Made by a program: the position numbers and the translations under genes
In this document: positions 1 through 8,833 of the stretch, piece after piece
Layout: each line of letters begins with the position of its first letter
How positions within the stretch are numbered: the stretch's first letter is position 1
The notes under the pieces: generated by a model
The model's input: only the letters and a program-made list of their open reading frames with translations
The model's database searches: none
What the model was told of the DNA's origin: nothing
Origin: Burkholderiaceae bacterium
Lineage (GTDB): Bacteria > Pseudomonadota > Gammaproteobacteria > Burkholderiales > Burkholderiaceae_C
Assembly (NCBI GenBank): GCA_024235915.1
Contig: JACKLO010000008.1
Span: forward strand, 512,204-576,203
Length of the DNA: 64,000 nucleotides
Direction of reading: 5' to 3'

Positions 1-141
1 CGCAAAGCGGGGCAGCGCCGTACCCGTGGCGGCCGGGGCGGCGTCGCCGTGGTCATGGCCATCGCCGGCGATGGCCGGCAGGCTGTAGCCGATCAGCACG
101 GCCGCGAGACCGAGTGCTGTCAGGGAGAGGGAGGACTTCAT
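1..141 (-). CDS. RND efflux periplasmic adaptor (CzcB/CusB-like), N-terminal fragment
   Basis: Only the first 47 codons are in the window; the gene continues beyond base 1. The visible part begins MKSSLSLTALGLAAVLIGYS and is a clear Sec signal peptide, followed by a His/Asp-rich stretch (GDGHDHGD) of the kind seen at the start of metal-efflux RND adaptors. It lies 59 bp downstream of a TolC/CzcC-type gene on the same strand, the usual C-B order of czc-type operons. The adaptor would bridge an inner-membrane RND pump and the outer-membrane channel. The assignment rests on context and the N-terminus only; the substrate cannot be told. Confidence 0.6.
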   Translation of the reverse strand, partial: MKSSLSLTALGLAAVLIGYSLPAIAGDGHDHGDAAPAATGTALPRFA

Positions 142-200
142 GGGATGGGATTCCTGAAAGGGGTTCGCTGAGCGTGTTCGTGAGCGCGTGTTCTGGCGGC

Positions 201-1514
201 TCACTGCGGCAGCAGGCCGAGGGCCTGCCGCCACGCCGAGATGGCTGCGGCGAGTTCGATGCGGGCGCGCACGGCCTGTCGCTCGGCGTCTGCGGCCTCG
301 GCCTCGATGCGCAGGCGCGTGGGCAGGTCGGACTCGCCCAGGCGGAAGGACTTGTCGAAGAAGCCTCGCGATTCGCGCGCCAACTGGGCGCGGCGTTCGG
401 TAGCGGCCAACTGCGTCCGAGCCGCGTCGGCGCGTGCGCGGGCGGCTTCGCGCTCGCCTGCGAGGCGGGCACGTTCCAATGCCATCTGCGCATGCAGTTC
501 GACCGCCTCGGCGCGGGCCGAGGCGACGCGCGCATCGTGGCGGGGACCGGCACCGAAGGGGATGCGCACACCGACCGTGAAGGTCTGCTGGTAGGACTCG
601 CCATACATGCCCCGGTCGCGGGTGGCGGCAATGGTGAGTTCCGGGCTGGCGCGAGACTGCGTGGCCGCGAGTGCCGCCACGCCATCAGCGACGGCGGAGC
701 GGTCCTTCAACGAGACCAAGTCGGCATGCGTGTCCAGGCCGTCTGCAGGACCGGTCACCGTGGACGGCTCGGGTTCGGCGTCGGCGCCGGGCGGATCGCT
801 GGGTGCGGCAGCGCCTGGCATGGCGACGAGCGGACGAAGCTGCTGCCACGCAGCCGTGAGCGAACCTTCGGCCTGCGCCACGGCGGCTTCGGCCGCCGCC
901 ACGGCGCCGTCGGCCTGATGCTGGTCGGCACGGGCCAGGTCACCGGCCTTCAGACGCTTGCCGACATCGGCCGCGATACGGCGGACATTGTCGAGTTGGC
1001 CGCGCGCAGCGTCCAGCTCCACCCGGGCCCGCTGCCACGTCCACCAGGCTTCGCGGACGGTGGCCGCCACGCGCAGCTGCGCCGCCGTGGTGCGGCTCTC
1101 GATGGCACGCCCCTCGGCATCGGCCAGGGCCTGGCTGCGGCCCCGTTCGCCCGGCAGCCACAACGGGACGGCCACGCCGATCTCGTACTCGCGGGTGCCG
1201 AGGTTGCGGTTCAGGCGGTCCGTCTTGGTGGACAGCTCCATCGCCAGCGGTTCGGGCGTCAGCGATCGGGCCGCCTGCTGCTGCGCGCGTGCCGCGTCGC
1301 GTCGTGCTGCCAGCGCCTGGGCTTCCGGCTGCCGCGCCCAGGCGGCTTCGAAGGCCGCTCGCAGCGTGGGCCGGTCCTGAACAGTGGGCGCTGCTGCAGT
1401 TTGCGCGTGCGCCTCGATCAGACCGCCGGTCAGTGCAGCGGCGGTTGCCAGGGTCAGGGTGGCGCGGGCGGCGTGTTGCCACCGCCCGGCAGCCAAGAAT
1501 CTTCTTCGGTGCAT
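201..1514 (-). CDS. TolC-family outer membrane efflux protein (CzcC-like)
   Basis: A protein of about 437 residues that would form the outer-membrane channel of a tripartite metal efflux pump. It opens with MHRRRFLAAGRWQHAARATL and a signal-type hydrophobic stretch ending near AHAQ. The body is Ala/Arg/Glu-rich with two related long helical halves, as in outer-membrane efflux protein repeats. It ends QALGLLPQ. An upstream in-frame ATG at 1556 would add 14 residues before the signal peptide, so 1514 is preferred. It lies between a CzcI-like gene and an RND adaptor on the same strand, which supports a czcI-C-B order. Specificity for Co/Zn/Cd is inferred from context. Confidence 0.82.
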   Translation of the reverse strand: MHRRRFLAAGRWQHAARATLTLATAAALTGGLIEAHAQTAAAPTVQDRPTLRAAFEAAWARQPEAQALAARRDAARAQQQAARSLTPEPLAMELSTKTDRLNRNLGTREYEIGVAVPLWLPGERGRSQALADAEGRAIESRTTAAQLRVAATVREAWWTWQRARVELDAARGQLDNVRRIAADVGKRLKAGDLARADQHQADGAVAAAEAAVAQAEGSLTAAWQQLRPLVAMPGAAAPSDPPGADAEPEPSTVTGPADGLDTHADLVSLKDRSAVADGVAALAATQSRASPELTIAATRDRGMYGESYQQTFTVGVRIPFGAGPRHDARVASARAEAVELHAQMALERARLAGEREAARARADAARTQLAATERRAQLARESRGFFDKSFRLGESDLPTRLRIEAEAADAERQAVRARIELAAAISAWRQALGLLPQ

Positions 1515-1678
1515 CCGATGCTCCAGTGTTGAAAACAACCCACGGGAGATCGGCAAGGGGCGACGCTGAGCAACTCAGAGTCGGATCGGGCCTGGCTTGA
1601 CGCCAGTGACACGAACGTCAACTGGCGCGCACTCAGGCGCGAACGGGCTTCAGAAGGGGAAGAGACCCGCCTCGCCGA

Positions 1679-2041
1679 TCAGGCGAGGGGCAGCCACTGA
1701 GGGCGTTCGGGCGGGCTTTGCGCGAGGGTGCGCACGATGCCTTCGACAGGCGTCACGGGGTGTGACGCCAGGGCCAGCGGCGACGTGCCGCCCAAGGGCG
1801 GGGGCATGCTGGCACAGGTGCCATGGCAATGGCCGCAGTCGAAGTCGAAACCGGCAGGCGCCTTTTGGTCCGCCGGCGCGCTGTCCTGGTCGGCCTTGGC
1901 CTGGTCCGCGTGCCGGTGCTCGTGGTGGCCCAGGTGCTCGGCGTGCTGACCGGTTTCGTGCCCGCAATACGCCGCCACAGCCGCCCAGCTGAACTGGAGC
2001 GGCAGGAGGGCGAGCATGAGGATCGCGAACCAACGGCGCAT
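1679..2041 (-). CDS. CzcI-like small periplasmic metal-resistance protein
   Basis: A 120-residue secreted protein: signal peptide MRRWFAILMLALLPLQFSWA, then a His-rich segment (ETGQHAEHLGHHEHRH) and a CGHCHGTC motif near residues 74-81 that could bind metal. CzcI proteins of betaproteobacteria are short periplasmic proteins encoded just before czcC, and the position here matches. The czcI role is thought to be regulatory, but its mechanism is poorly known. The family call is by architecture and position rather than clear sequence recognition. Confidence 0.62.
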   Translation of the reverse strand: MRRWFAILMLALLPLQFSWAAVAAYCGHETGQHAEHLGHHEHRHADQAKADQDSAPADQKAPAGFDFDCGHCHGTCASMPPPLGGTSPLALASHPVTPVEGIVRTLAQSPPERPQWLPLA

Positions 2042-2104
2042 GAAAAGAGTCTAGCAGCTACAGAGTTTGAGACGGGTCCGCAGGGCTGATCGCCGTGACC
2101 GGCA

Positions 2105-2815
2105 TCACCACTTTTCGGCGCGAATGCGCCGAACCTGAGCATTCATGCGGTGGCGGATGACCCGCGTGTAGAGCCAGCGCTTGAGCCCGGAGAGGTTCGA
2201 GCCATGGCGCGCATAGAACTCATCCGGGCTGTCGAACACGCCGAAGTCGTCGGCAATTCCGTCCTTCTGGATGTACGTGTCCTGTCCGCGCCATTCAACG
2301 CCAGGCGCCGACAGGTCGGGCGTGGCCGCGCCGTAGCCGCAGAACCGCTGCCGGCCCGGGAAGCGCCGCTGCAGGCTGGCTAGGTAAGGTGCGTCGAGGA
2401 TGAAGCCTTCCATGTTCACCCAGCGGCCTTCGAAGGCCACCTCGACCCAACTGTGGATGATGCGTCGCGGCGCCAGCACGTAGGCCAGCCCCGTGATCGC
2501 GCCCTTCTGCAGCGGCTTGTCGATGGTGAAACCATGGAAGCGGCAGGCAATGCCCACGGCGCGCATCAACGCCATCAGCAGCGTGGCCTTGGTGTTGCAC
2601 TGGCCAATGCCATCGGCCATCACCGCCGATGCGGGCAACTCGTCGCCAGCGTTGTAGCCGAAGGCGATCTCGTTGCGCACGAAGTCGTACACGGCGCCGA
2701 TGCGTTCAAAGGTCGGCAGCTGTCGCCATCCGCGCTCCTGGACCACCGCTTCGATGGCAGGGTTTGTGAAATCGAGCAGCGCGGTCGGCTGCAGAAGTCT
2801 GGGTTGTGCATCCAT
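2105..2815 (-). CDS. Transglutaminase-like (cysteine protease fold) protein
   Basis: A 236-residue cytoplasmic protein with no signal peptide. The transglutaminase-like core is recognisable: a Cys in GQCNTKATLL, a His in IIHSWVEV and an Asp in FILDAPYLA, which together give a Cys-His-Asp triad in the right order. It starts 7 bp after the cadA stop codon on the same strand, so it is probably co-transcribed with cadA. Similar genes are found next to cadmium/zinc ATPases, but their substrate is not known, and a link to metal resistance is an inference from the operon. Confidence 0.75.
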   Translation of the reverse strand: MDAQPRLLQPTALLDFTNPAIEAVVQERGWRQLPTFERIGAVYDFVRNEIAFGYNAGDELPASAVMADGIGQCNTKATLLMALMRAVGIACRFHGFTIDKPLQKGAITGLAYVLAPRRIIHSWVEVAFEGRWVNMEGFILDAPYLASLQRRFPGRQRFCGYGAATPDLSAPGVEWRGQDTYIQKDGIADDFGVFDSPDEFYARHGSNLSGLKRWLYTRVIRHRMNAQVRRIRAEKW

Positions 2816-2822
2816 GGTCGTC

Positions 2823-5090
2823 TCAGCTTCGTTCGGAGGTGCGCATCAGCCGCAGCCCGTTGAAGACCACCAGCAGGCTGGCCCCCATGTCGGCGAAGAC
2901 GGCCATCCACATGCTGGCGTTGTCGAACAGCGCCAGGAGGAGGAACACGGCCTTGATCCCGAGAGCGAGCACGATGTTCTGCCACAGCACTGCGTGCGTG
3001 CGTTGCGACAGGCGCACCGTCTCGGCGATGCGCCGCAGGTCGTCGTTCATCACCACCACGTCCGCGGCTTCCATCGCGATGTCGGTGCCGGCCGCGCCCA
3101 TAGCAACGCCGATGTCGGCCTGCGCCAGTGCTGGTGCGTCGTTGATGCCGTCGCCGGTCATCGCCGTCGCACCGTACTGCTTCTGCATCGCCTGGATCGC
3201 TGCGAGCTTGTCCTCGGGCAGCAGGTTGCCGCGGATGTCCGTCAGACCGGCCTCGCGGCCGATGGCCTCGGCAGTGGCCTGGTTGTCACCGGTCAGCATC
3301 ACCGGCGTGATGCCCATGGCCTTCAGCTCGCCGATGGCGGCGGCCGACGAGGGCTTGATCGTGTCGGCCACCGCAAAGAGTGCCAGCACCCCGGACGCAG
3401 TCGCCAGCAGGCTGACCGTGCGGCCCGCCGCTTCATGGCGATGAAGCACGGCCTCGATCTCGGCAGAGCACTGGCCGCGCTCCTCGATCAGGCGGTGGTT
3501 GCCCAGCACATAGCGTTGGCCGCCGATGTCGGCCTCGATGCCGCGGCCGGACAGCGCAGAGAAGTTGCGGGCCTCGACACTGTTCGGCTTGAGGCTGGCT
3601 GCGATAGCGCGCGACACCGGATGGTCCGAGTGTGCGGCCAGCGCGGCAGCGATGTGTTCGGCCTGTGCCCTGGGCAAGCTGCCGGTCAGCATCTCCCACT
3701 CGACGAGGCGCGGCTTGCCCTCTGTGATGGTGCCGGTCTTGTCGAGCGCGACAGCTTTGATCAGGCGCGCCTGCTCCAGGTGAGCACCCCCCTTGATCAG
3801 GATGCCCCGCTTGGCCGCCGACGCCAGGCCGCTGACGACGGTGACAGGCGTCGAGATCACGAGGGCGCACGGGCAGGCGATGACCAGCAGCACCAGCGCC
3901 TTGTAGACCGCAGCCAGTACCGTCCAGCCGAACAGCCAGGGACCGGCGATGGCGACGGCCAGCGCCAGCACGAACACGGCCGGCGTGTAGACGGCCGCGA
4001 AGCGGTCAACGAAGCGCTGCGTGGGTGCACGGCTGCCCTGGGCCTGCTCGACGGCGTGGATGATGCGGGCCAGCGTCGATTGCGACGCTGCGGCGGTGAC
4101 GCGGCACTCGATCGTGCCGGTCTGGTTGATGGTGCCGGCGAAGACCGCATCGCCGGGCCCCTTGTCCACCGGCAGGCTCTCGCCAGTGACGGGCGCCTGG
4201 TCCAGGCTGGTGCTGCCTTCGGTGACGACGGCGTCCATCGCGACTCGCTCGCCGGGTCTGACTCGTACCGTGGCGCCGATAGGCACGTCACCGACGGGCA
4301 CCATTTTCCAGGTGCCGTCAGGCTGCCGCAGGTCGGCGGTGTCGGGTGAGAGCGCCAGCAGTCCGCTGATGGCATTGCGCGCGCGGTCCACGGAACGGGC
4401 TTCGATCAGCTCGGCGATGGCGTAAAGCGCCATGACCATGGCTGCCTCGGGCCATTGCCCGATGACGAAGGCTCCCGCGACGGCCACCGACATCAGCGCG
4501 TTGATGTTCAGGCGGCCGTGCCGCAGGGCGGTCAGACCCTTGCTGAAGGTGCTGAATCCGGCCAGTGCGATGGCTGCGCCAGCGACCGCCAGGCCCACCC
4601 ACTTCGACCAGGGTGCGTCCGGGACCAGGAAGGACAGGCCCTCGGCTGCCGTGGCAAGGGCGAGTGCAGCGAGCAGGCGGGGCAAGCCCGAGCCGGTGGT
4701 GGCAGCGTGCTCGTGGTCGTGGTCCGATCCAACCCCGTCGCTGATCGACTCCGGAGCATCGGGCCACGCGTGAACCTCGAATCCGGTGTTCCGGATGGCC
4801 TCCACTGCTGCCAGTGCAGCCTGCGGCTCGCCGGCAATGCGCAGGCTTCGTTCGCCCAACTGGAAACGCAGCCCCAGGACACCAGGGACGCCCTCGACAG
4901 CGCGACGGATCTCGGACTCCTCGCTGGCACAGTCCATCGCCGGGATTCGGAAGCGCTGGCCACCACCGGGCGGTGCGGGGACGGAAGCGACGGGCGCGTG
5001 TTCCGCGACGCCACAGCATGGGCCACACGCGGGCGCTGGCGCCGTGTCGGTCCGATTCGGTTGGATGTCGTGAGGGAGATCGTGAGCCAT
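2823..5090 (-). CDS. cadA: Cd/Zn/Pb-translocating P1B-type ATPase
   Basis: A 755-residue inner-membrane pump exporting divalent soft metals. The N-terminus has a Cys-rich start (CGPCCG) and one heavy-metal-associated domain with the MDCASEE motif typical of Cd/Zn pumps. It then has a His-rich linker (DHDHEHA), transmembrane helices, the TGES phosphatase motif, the CPC ion-site motif in ACPCALVIS, the phosphorylated Asp in DKTGTITEG, the HP motif (SDHPVSRAI) and the hinge MTGDGINDAPAL. All catalytic motifs are intact. It is divergent from cadR, with a MerR-type promoter between them. The predicted transcription start falls at or next to this ATG, so a leaderless message or a later start is possible. 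Confidence 0.93.
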   Translation of the reverse strand: MAHDLPHDIQPNRTDTAPAPACGPCCGVAEHAPVASVPAPPGGGQRFRIPAMDCASEESEIRRAVEGVPGVLGLRFQLGERSLRIAGEPQAALAAVEAIRNTGFEVHAWPDAPESISDGVGSDHDHEHAATTGSGLPRLLAALALATAAEGLSFLVPDAPWSKWVGLAVAGAAIALAGFSTFSKGLTALRHGRLNINALMSVAVAGAFVIGQWPEAAMVMALYAIAELIEARSVDRARNAISGLLALSPDTADLRQPDGTWKMVPVGDVPIGATVRVRPGERVAMDAVVTEGSTSLDQAPVTGESLPVDKGPGDAVFAGTINQTGTIECRVTAAASQSTLARIIHAVEQAQGSRAPTQRFVDRFAAVYTPAVFVLALAVAIAGPWLFGWTVLAAVYKALVLLVIACPCALVISTPVTVVSGLASAAKRGILIKGGAHLEQARLIKAVALDKTGTITEGKPRLVEWEMLTGSLPRAQAEHIAAALAAHSDHPVSRAIAASLKPNSVEARNFSALSGRGIEADIGGQRYVLGNHRLIEERGQCSAEIEAVLHRHEAAGRTVSLLATASGVLALFAVADTIKPSSAAAIGELKAMGITPVMLTGDNQATAEAIGREAGLTDIRGNLLPEDKLAAIQAMQKQYGATAMTGDGINDAPALAQADIGVAMGAAGTDIAMEAADVVVMNDDLRRIAETVRLSQRTHAVLWQNIVLALGIKAVFLLLALFDNASMWMAVFADMGASLLVVFNGLRLMRTSERS

Positions 5091-5096
5091 GTCGCC

Positions 5097-5127
5097 ATTG
5101 AAAACCCTGAAGTGGGTATAGAGTCAA
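5097..5127 (-). promoter_or_regulatory. MerR-type cadA promoter and CadR operator
   Basis: Read on the minus strand there is a -35 TTGACT (5127-5122) and a -10 TTCAAT (5102-5097) separated by 19 bp. That overlong spacer is typical of MerR-family promoters. The spacer holds an imperfect dyad, ACTCTATA on one side and TTCAGGGT on the other. It lies between divergent cadA and cadR, so CadR is expected to bind here and realign the promoter when Cd or Pb is present. Confidence 0.75.
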
Positions 5128-5167
5128 GGGGCGTCGTGAACTTTCACTGGCACAAGGGAAATCGCAC

Positions 5168-5608
5168 ATGCGCATCGGCGAACTGGCCCAGACCAGCGGA
5201 ACGCCCATCGAGACGATCCGCTTCTACGAACGCGAGGGCCTGCTGCCGGCCGCCGCGCGCACGGAGGGCAACTACCGCATCTACACCCCGCAGCATGCGG
5301 ACCGGCTTGGCTTCATCCGGCAATGCCGCAGCCTGGACATGACGCTCGACGAGGTGCGGGTGCTGCTACGTTTCAAGGACCAACCCTTGGCCGATTGCGG
5401 CGAGGTGAACAGCCTGCTCGACGAACACATCGGTCATGTGGCCGAGCGGATCAAGGCCCTGCGTGCCCTGGAGAAGGAACTGAGGACGCTTCGAGCGGCC
5501 TGCACAGTGCCGCATGCCGCCGCCGACTGCGGCATCTTGCAGGGCATCGATCACGCTGGGGCGAAACCTGCGGCGGCTTCCAAGCGCCATGTGCGTGGCG
5601 CGCACTGA
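5168..5608 (+). CDS. cadR: Cd(II)/Pb(II)-responsive MerR-family regulator CadR
   Basis: A 146-residue activator. The N-terminal winged helix-turn-helix begins MRIGELAQTSGTPIETIRFY and is followed by EREGLLPAA, both typical of MerR regulators. Cysteines lie at the positions expected for the Cd/Pb class: one in PLADCGEVN at the start of the dimer helix, and two in LRAACTVPHAAADCG near the C-terminus. The tail is His-containing (KRHVRGAH). It is divergent from cadA and separated by the MerR-type operator, as in known cadR-cadA pairs. Confidence 0.92.
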   Translation: MRIGELAQTSGTPIETIRFYEREGLLPAAARTEGNYRIYTPQHADRLGFIRQCRSLDMTLDEVRVLLRFKDQPLADCGEVNSLLDEHIGHVAERIKALRALEKELRTLRAACTVPHAAADCGILQGIDHAGAKPAAASKRHVRGAH

Positions 5609-5734
5609 GCGCTGTCTTGGATCGGTGAGCGGCAGGTTTTTGGGTGCTGGCGTAGCCGACTTCTTGTGGCCGGTGCCGGGTATTCGTCAATGACCGGTGT
5701 ACGGCCAGTGCCACCTGTCACGGCACCTGGGAAC

Positions 5735-7702
5735 TCAGACCACGCGACCCTTTCCGTTTGCCAGTCCACGAGCCATCGCTGGAAAGAGCAAGGACAGGAT
5801 GGCATCGAATCGGGCCGGCCGCAGATACTCGTGTGTCCCCGCCTCGATCTGCCGAACGACCTCCGCCCGCCACTCGCGGAACCGTCGAACCTGCTCGGGC
5901 CTGAAGTGCCGCTCGACATCGAAGGACTTGGCGGCAATCAGGTAGAGCGACAGCCACTGCGTGCTGTTGTCGCTGCGGGTGTTCATGATCGCGTTCACCA
6001 CCTGGATCGCACTTGACACGGCGTAGCCGACCCCGGTGTTCAACTGGATCGACAGGATGCGAGGCACGATCGTGCGGGCGAGCACGTGCTCGGCACCGCC
6101 TTCGAACCCGTGGGCTTCCAGGGCCTCGGCCGCCAGGGCGACCTCCGCCCATTCCTCGCTGTCCTCGTCCAGGTGTTCGAGGTATCGCGGTCCTTCAGTC
6201 TTGCGAAGTCGCTCGATCCTGATGTTGGCGTCGCAGAACGCCCTGAGTGCCAGAAGGTACCTCTCCGCCCATTGTGAAGGGGGTGTTTCGAGCAGCCGCT
6301 CACGCCGGTCTGCCCGGATGTAGGCCTGGTAGGCCAGTACCTCGGCATGTTCACGGAGCTTGTAGCGCAGCATGGCGCGGCGGGTTCTCAGCGCAGGGTG
6401 GTGCAGCCACTGCTTCCCCTCCGTTCCATCCACGACCAGCTGCCGCAGACCGTCGAGCGTCAGGCGTCCGCCCATCGAACCGAGGTCGATCTCGAGCGTC
6501 GGCAGATCGAGATGCCGGACCTTCTGCAGCTTCTCCTCATCCACTTTGTGCGTGACCGCCACTTCGATCAGCACCGTCTCCGACCAGTGCGCCGGGAACT
6601 CATCGTGCTGCTCGTCCTCTTCCTCGTCGTCTCCCCGTTGAACCCGGGTGGCGATGCCGCCGTGGATGCGTGGTCGAGGCTCCGCCACATGCCCGACAAC
6701 ATCCGGCACGATGCGGCCTAGGCGCCTCTCCAGTTCCACGGCCTCGAACCTCAGCTCGGCCGGCGCGCTCCACCAGTGGATCTCGACGCGATGGTCCTCC
6801 CAGCCGCCGCCGTACCCATCGGGGGCGTCACGATGCACGGCGGCATGCAGGCCCGGTGCTCGGATGCGCCTCGCGTCTTCGAGGATCGATTTGACGGTTC
6901 GGTGCAGCAATGTCTCGCGACGCATCGTCGCGGTCGCGTCCGGGTACATGCCCGGCGGCAGTTGCGCTTGGAACCGCGCCTCGTCCTCGTCGGTCCAGGC
7001 ATCGAGCGACTGGCACGCCTCGTCCGCGGCCCGGACCCGCGCCTGCGACGTCAACTCGCGATCACGCCAGTGGGAGCACCAACTCGCGGGAGGCAGCAGC
7101 CGAAGTCGCGCTCGCAGCTCGTCCACGTCCATCTCTGCCAGCGCCGGGTCCGACAGGTTGATCGTGATGACCGCGCGGCCTGCCCCGCCTTCGACGCGCT
7201 CGCCGGTCAGGTCCACCAGGATGGTCCTTCCATCGTCCAGCATCAGTTCCGCCGCGGCCGGATCGACCATCCGCACCTCACCGATCCGAACACGCTGCGC
7301 CGGCTCCTCCACCCATGCCTCGTAGCCCTCACCGCTGAAACCCTTCGAGACGGCAGTCACCCGCCGTCGCGGCAGGTCGATGTAGCCCAGCGACGCCAGG
7401 TGGTGCGAGGCAGCAAGACGCGCCGCGACAACGACGCACGCAGTTCGCGGCGTGCCGGCCACGTGGCGGAAATGCGCCGTCGGTCGAACGCGCCGCGGCT
7501 CACCCGCCAGGACCGTCCACAACTTGCTGCCACAGCCGGGACATACGGCACTCGCAGCCTGCGAGACGATGTCCGGGTCATGGATGTACCGGGGAGCACC
7601 TGTCGCCGCGTCGCTGGCCCACTTGAGCGGCACGGGTCCCGGGGTCGCCGGGATCGGGCGATCTGAGTTCCCGGCCCGGACGGTCCACTCTGCCTTCGCC
7701 AC
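5735..7702 (-). CDS. Large hypothetical protein with CoiA-like nuclease features
   Basis: A 655-residue cytoplasmic protein. GTG at 7702 is chosen because a GAGG lies about 9 bases upstream and the preceding gene ends 8 bp earlier; the longer reading to 7801 overlaps that gene. A Cys pair (C54-x2-C57) is followed by HFRH (residues 77-80), as in the N-terminus of CoiA-like competence proteins. Further on, PDVVG (D334) and LIEVAVTHKVDEEK (E380) resemble the PD-(D/E)xK nuclease core, with LEIDL after it. No signal peptide or membrane helix. A role in DNA processing is an inference; the family match is by motif only and the C-terminal 250 residues are unrecognised. Confidence 0.6.
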   Translation of the reverse strand: MAKAEWTVRAGNSDRPIPATPGPVPLKWASDAATGAPRYIHDPDIVSQAASAVCPGCGSKLWTVLAGEPRRVRPTAHFRHVAGTPRTACVVVAARLAASHHLASLGYIDLPRRRVTAVSKGFSGEGYEAWVEEPAQRVRIGEVRMVDPAAAELMLDDGRTILVDLTGERVEGGAGRAVITINLSDPALAEMDVDELRARLRLLPPASWCSHWRDRELTSQARVRAADEACQSLDAWTDEDEARFQAQLPPGMYPDATATMRRETLLHRTVKSILEDARRIRAPGLHAAVHRDAPDGYGGGWEDHRVEIHWWSAPAELRFEAVELERRLGRIVPDVVGHVAEPRPRIHGGIATRVQRGDDEEEDEQHDEFPAHWSETVLIEVAVTHKVDEEKLQKVRHLDLPTLEIDLGSMGGRLTLDGLRQLVVDGTEGKQWLHHPALRTRRAMLRYKLREHAEVLAYQAYIRADRRERLLETPPSQWAERYLLALRAFCDANIRIERLRKTEGPRYLEHLDEDSEEWAEVALAAEALEAHGFEGGAEHVLARTIVPRILSIQLNTGVGYAVSSAIQVVNAIMNTRSDNSTQWLSLYLIAAKSFDVERHFRPEQVRRFREWRAEVVRQIEAGTHEYLRPARFDAILSLLFPAMARGLANGKGRVV

Positions 7703-7710
7703 CGCGCGCC

Positions 7711-7956
7711 TCAGCGAGGATGCAGGTCGCCGGTCACCTGCGAATCGGCGACCATGACGGGGATCGGCCCGACACAGCCCGCGTTCAGCAGGCGTTCCCA
7801 CTCGGCCAGGGTCAGATCGAGCTCGCGGCCACCCAGGCGCACGCGGAACACCAGCGATCGCCGCTCGACGTGGTGAACGCCAGCAGGAATGCGCAGCGAC
7901 ACCCCCGCTGCCGTGGTGGCTTCGCAGTCATTGAAGGCATAGCGCTCGACGGTCAT
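7711..7956 (-). CDS. Hypothetical protein, 81 aa
   Basis: Begins MTVERYAFNDCEATTAAGVS and ends SQVTGDLHPR. It contains a run resembling a beta-rich domain (HHVERRSLVFRVRLGGREL) and no signal peptide. It sits directly upstream of the CoiA-like gene with an 8-bp gap, so the two are probably translated from one message. I do not recognise the family. Confidence 0.55.
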   Translation of the reverse strand: MTVERYAFNDCEATTAAGVSLRIPAGVHHVERRSLVFRVRLGGRELDLTLAEWERLLNAGCVGPIPVMVADSQVTGDLHPR

Positions 7957-8256
7957 GGACTGTGCGGCTTCGGTTTGCTGGAGATCTTGATCCGCCCACT
8001 ATACGAACCGTCAGCCGGCCCGCACGCCCTGCAACCGGGCAGCGCTGCATTCCAGGCCAGCGACGTGGAGGACTCGGAACCGATTGACCGCCCAAGCGTC
8101 GGCCGAGAAGGTCGCTTGGGCGGGCGTTGCCGCGATGACACCTCGGGTCTGTTGCCGTCCGAGGGACCCCGTCCGATACTGACCCGGCTTCCTGCGGACA
8201 TCGCGTCTGCTCAGCCTTCATCGGTGGCTCCGGTCGCCCTGAAGTCCGGCCCAGCT

Positions 8257-8279
8257 GGCGTCGCAGTCGTTACCTGCCT
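8257..8279 (+). repeat. 23-bp direct repeat, copy 1
   Basis: The sequence starting GGCGTCGCAGTCGTTACC is repeated exactly, over 23 bp, at 11493-11515 in the same orientation. Both copies lie in long gene-free leaders upstream of plus-strand genes of the accessory block (8628 and radC at 11657). It could be a shared operator or a replication/transfer site; nothing in the sequence decides. Confidence 0.7.
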
Positions 8280-8566
8280 TGTGTCCCGTCCGGCACCTCC
8301 GCGTGCCGGGCCGATTCAGATCCATCCGGATCCGAAACCAGGAGCCGGCCATGACCCTGTGTCGTGGCCCCTCCTCGCATGCGCCGACCACGACCTCTGC
8401 GTCGTGACGCGCCCTGCGCTCACCAGCCAGGCCTGATCTCGATCAGAAGCCTGGCCTGACGCACGCATCTGCCCTGGCCCCGTCCTCTCGGACGCGGACC
8501 TTTGCAGTTCGCGCACGCACCTGTGCGCGACGAAGCGCCTTGCCTTCCCGGCAGGGCATCCCAGAC

Positions 8567-8584
8567 GGGGAACCCCAGTTCCCC
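8567..8584 (+). promoter_or_regulatory. Leader hairpin before the 67-aa gene
   Basis: GGGGAAC pairs with GTTCCCC across a four-base CCCA loop, giving a perfect 7-bp stem that ends 43 bases before the ATG at 8628. It is not followed by a T-run, so it is more likely a leader structure or protein-binding site than a terminator. A similar GGGAAC/GTTCCC hairpin precedes radC. Confidence 0.5.
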
Positions 8585-8627
8585 GCCAGGGATGGGCGTT
8601 CCCCTTCACACCTGAAGGAGAACCCCC

Positions 8628-8831
8628 ATGAGTCCCGTTCCCTGGAACCGCGCTGTCGCGCCGGTGTGTGCACTGCTGGGTGGTACCGGGCTTGCCCGTG
8701 TGGCCGCCCGGCGGCCGGTCACCCTTCCGGCGCTGCTCCGGCCCCGGCCCTGCACGCCCCATGCGTCCATCCGCATGGTGTGCGAGGCCGCGGACCCGCT
8801 GGCGTCCGAGCGCTGCTCGACGGTGTGCTGA
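8628..8831 (+). CDS. Hypothetical protein, 67 aa
   Basis: Begins MSPVPWNRAVAPVCALLGG, a possible hydrophobic lead segment, and ends ASERCSTVC. The start has a strong Shine-Dalgarno (AAGGAG) six to seven bases ahead, within the leader GGAGAACCCCCATGAGTC that is also found before the gene at 9273. The stop is two bases before the next start. The protein is Arg/Pro/Ala-rich and not recognised; the ribosome site is the main support. Confidence 0.45.
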   Translation: MSPVPWNRAVAPVCALLGGTGLARVAARRPVTLPALLRPRPCTPHASIRMVCEAADPLASERCSTVC

Positions 8832-8833
8832 CC

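Larger units (their letters stand above)
7957..8627. other. Long non-coding stretch with repeat and hairpin
   Basis: No convincing gene is seen in these 671 bases. The stretch is the head-to-head spacer between the minus-strand 81-aa gene and the plus-strand series that starts at 8628, so it should hold promoters for both. It contains the first copy of a 23-bp direct repeat (8257-8279) and a GC-rich hairpin just before the 8628 gene (8567-8584). No clear -10/-35 pair could be picked out. Confidence 0.5.

Noticed and set aside
114..1532. A 472-aa plus-strand frame covering the CzcC gene
   Set aside because: Low-complexity, Gly/Arg-rich composition with no motif, opposite a recognisable TolC-family gene; a high-GC shadow.
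2673..4349. A 558-aa plus-strand frame over cadA
   Set aside because: The minus strand has every P-type ATPase motif in order; the plus frame is His/Arg/Gln-rich shadow.
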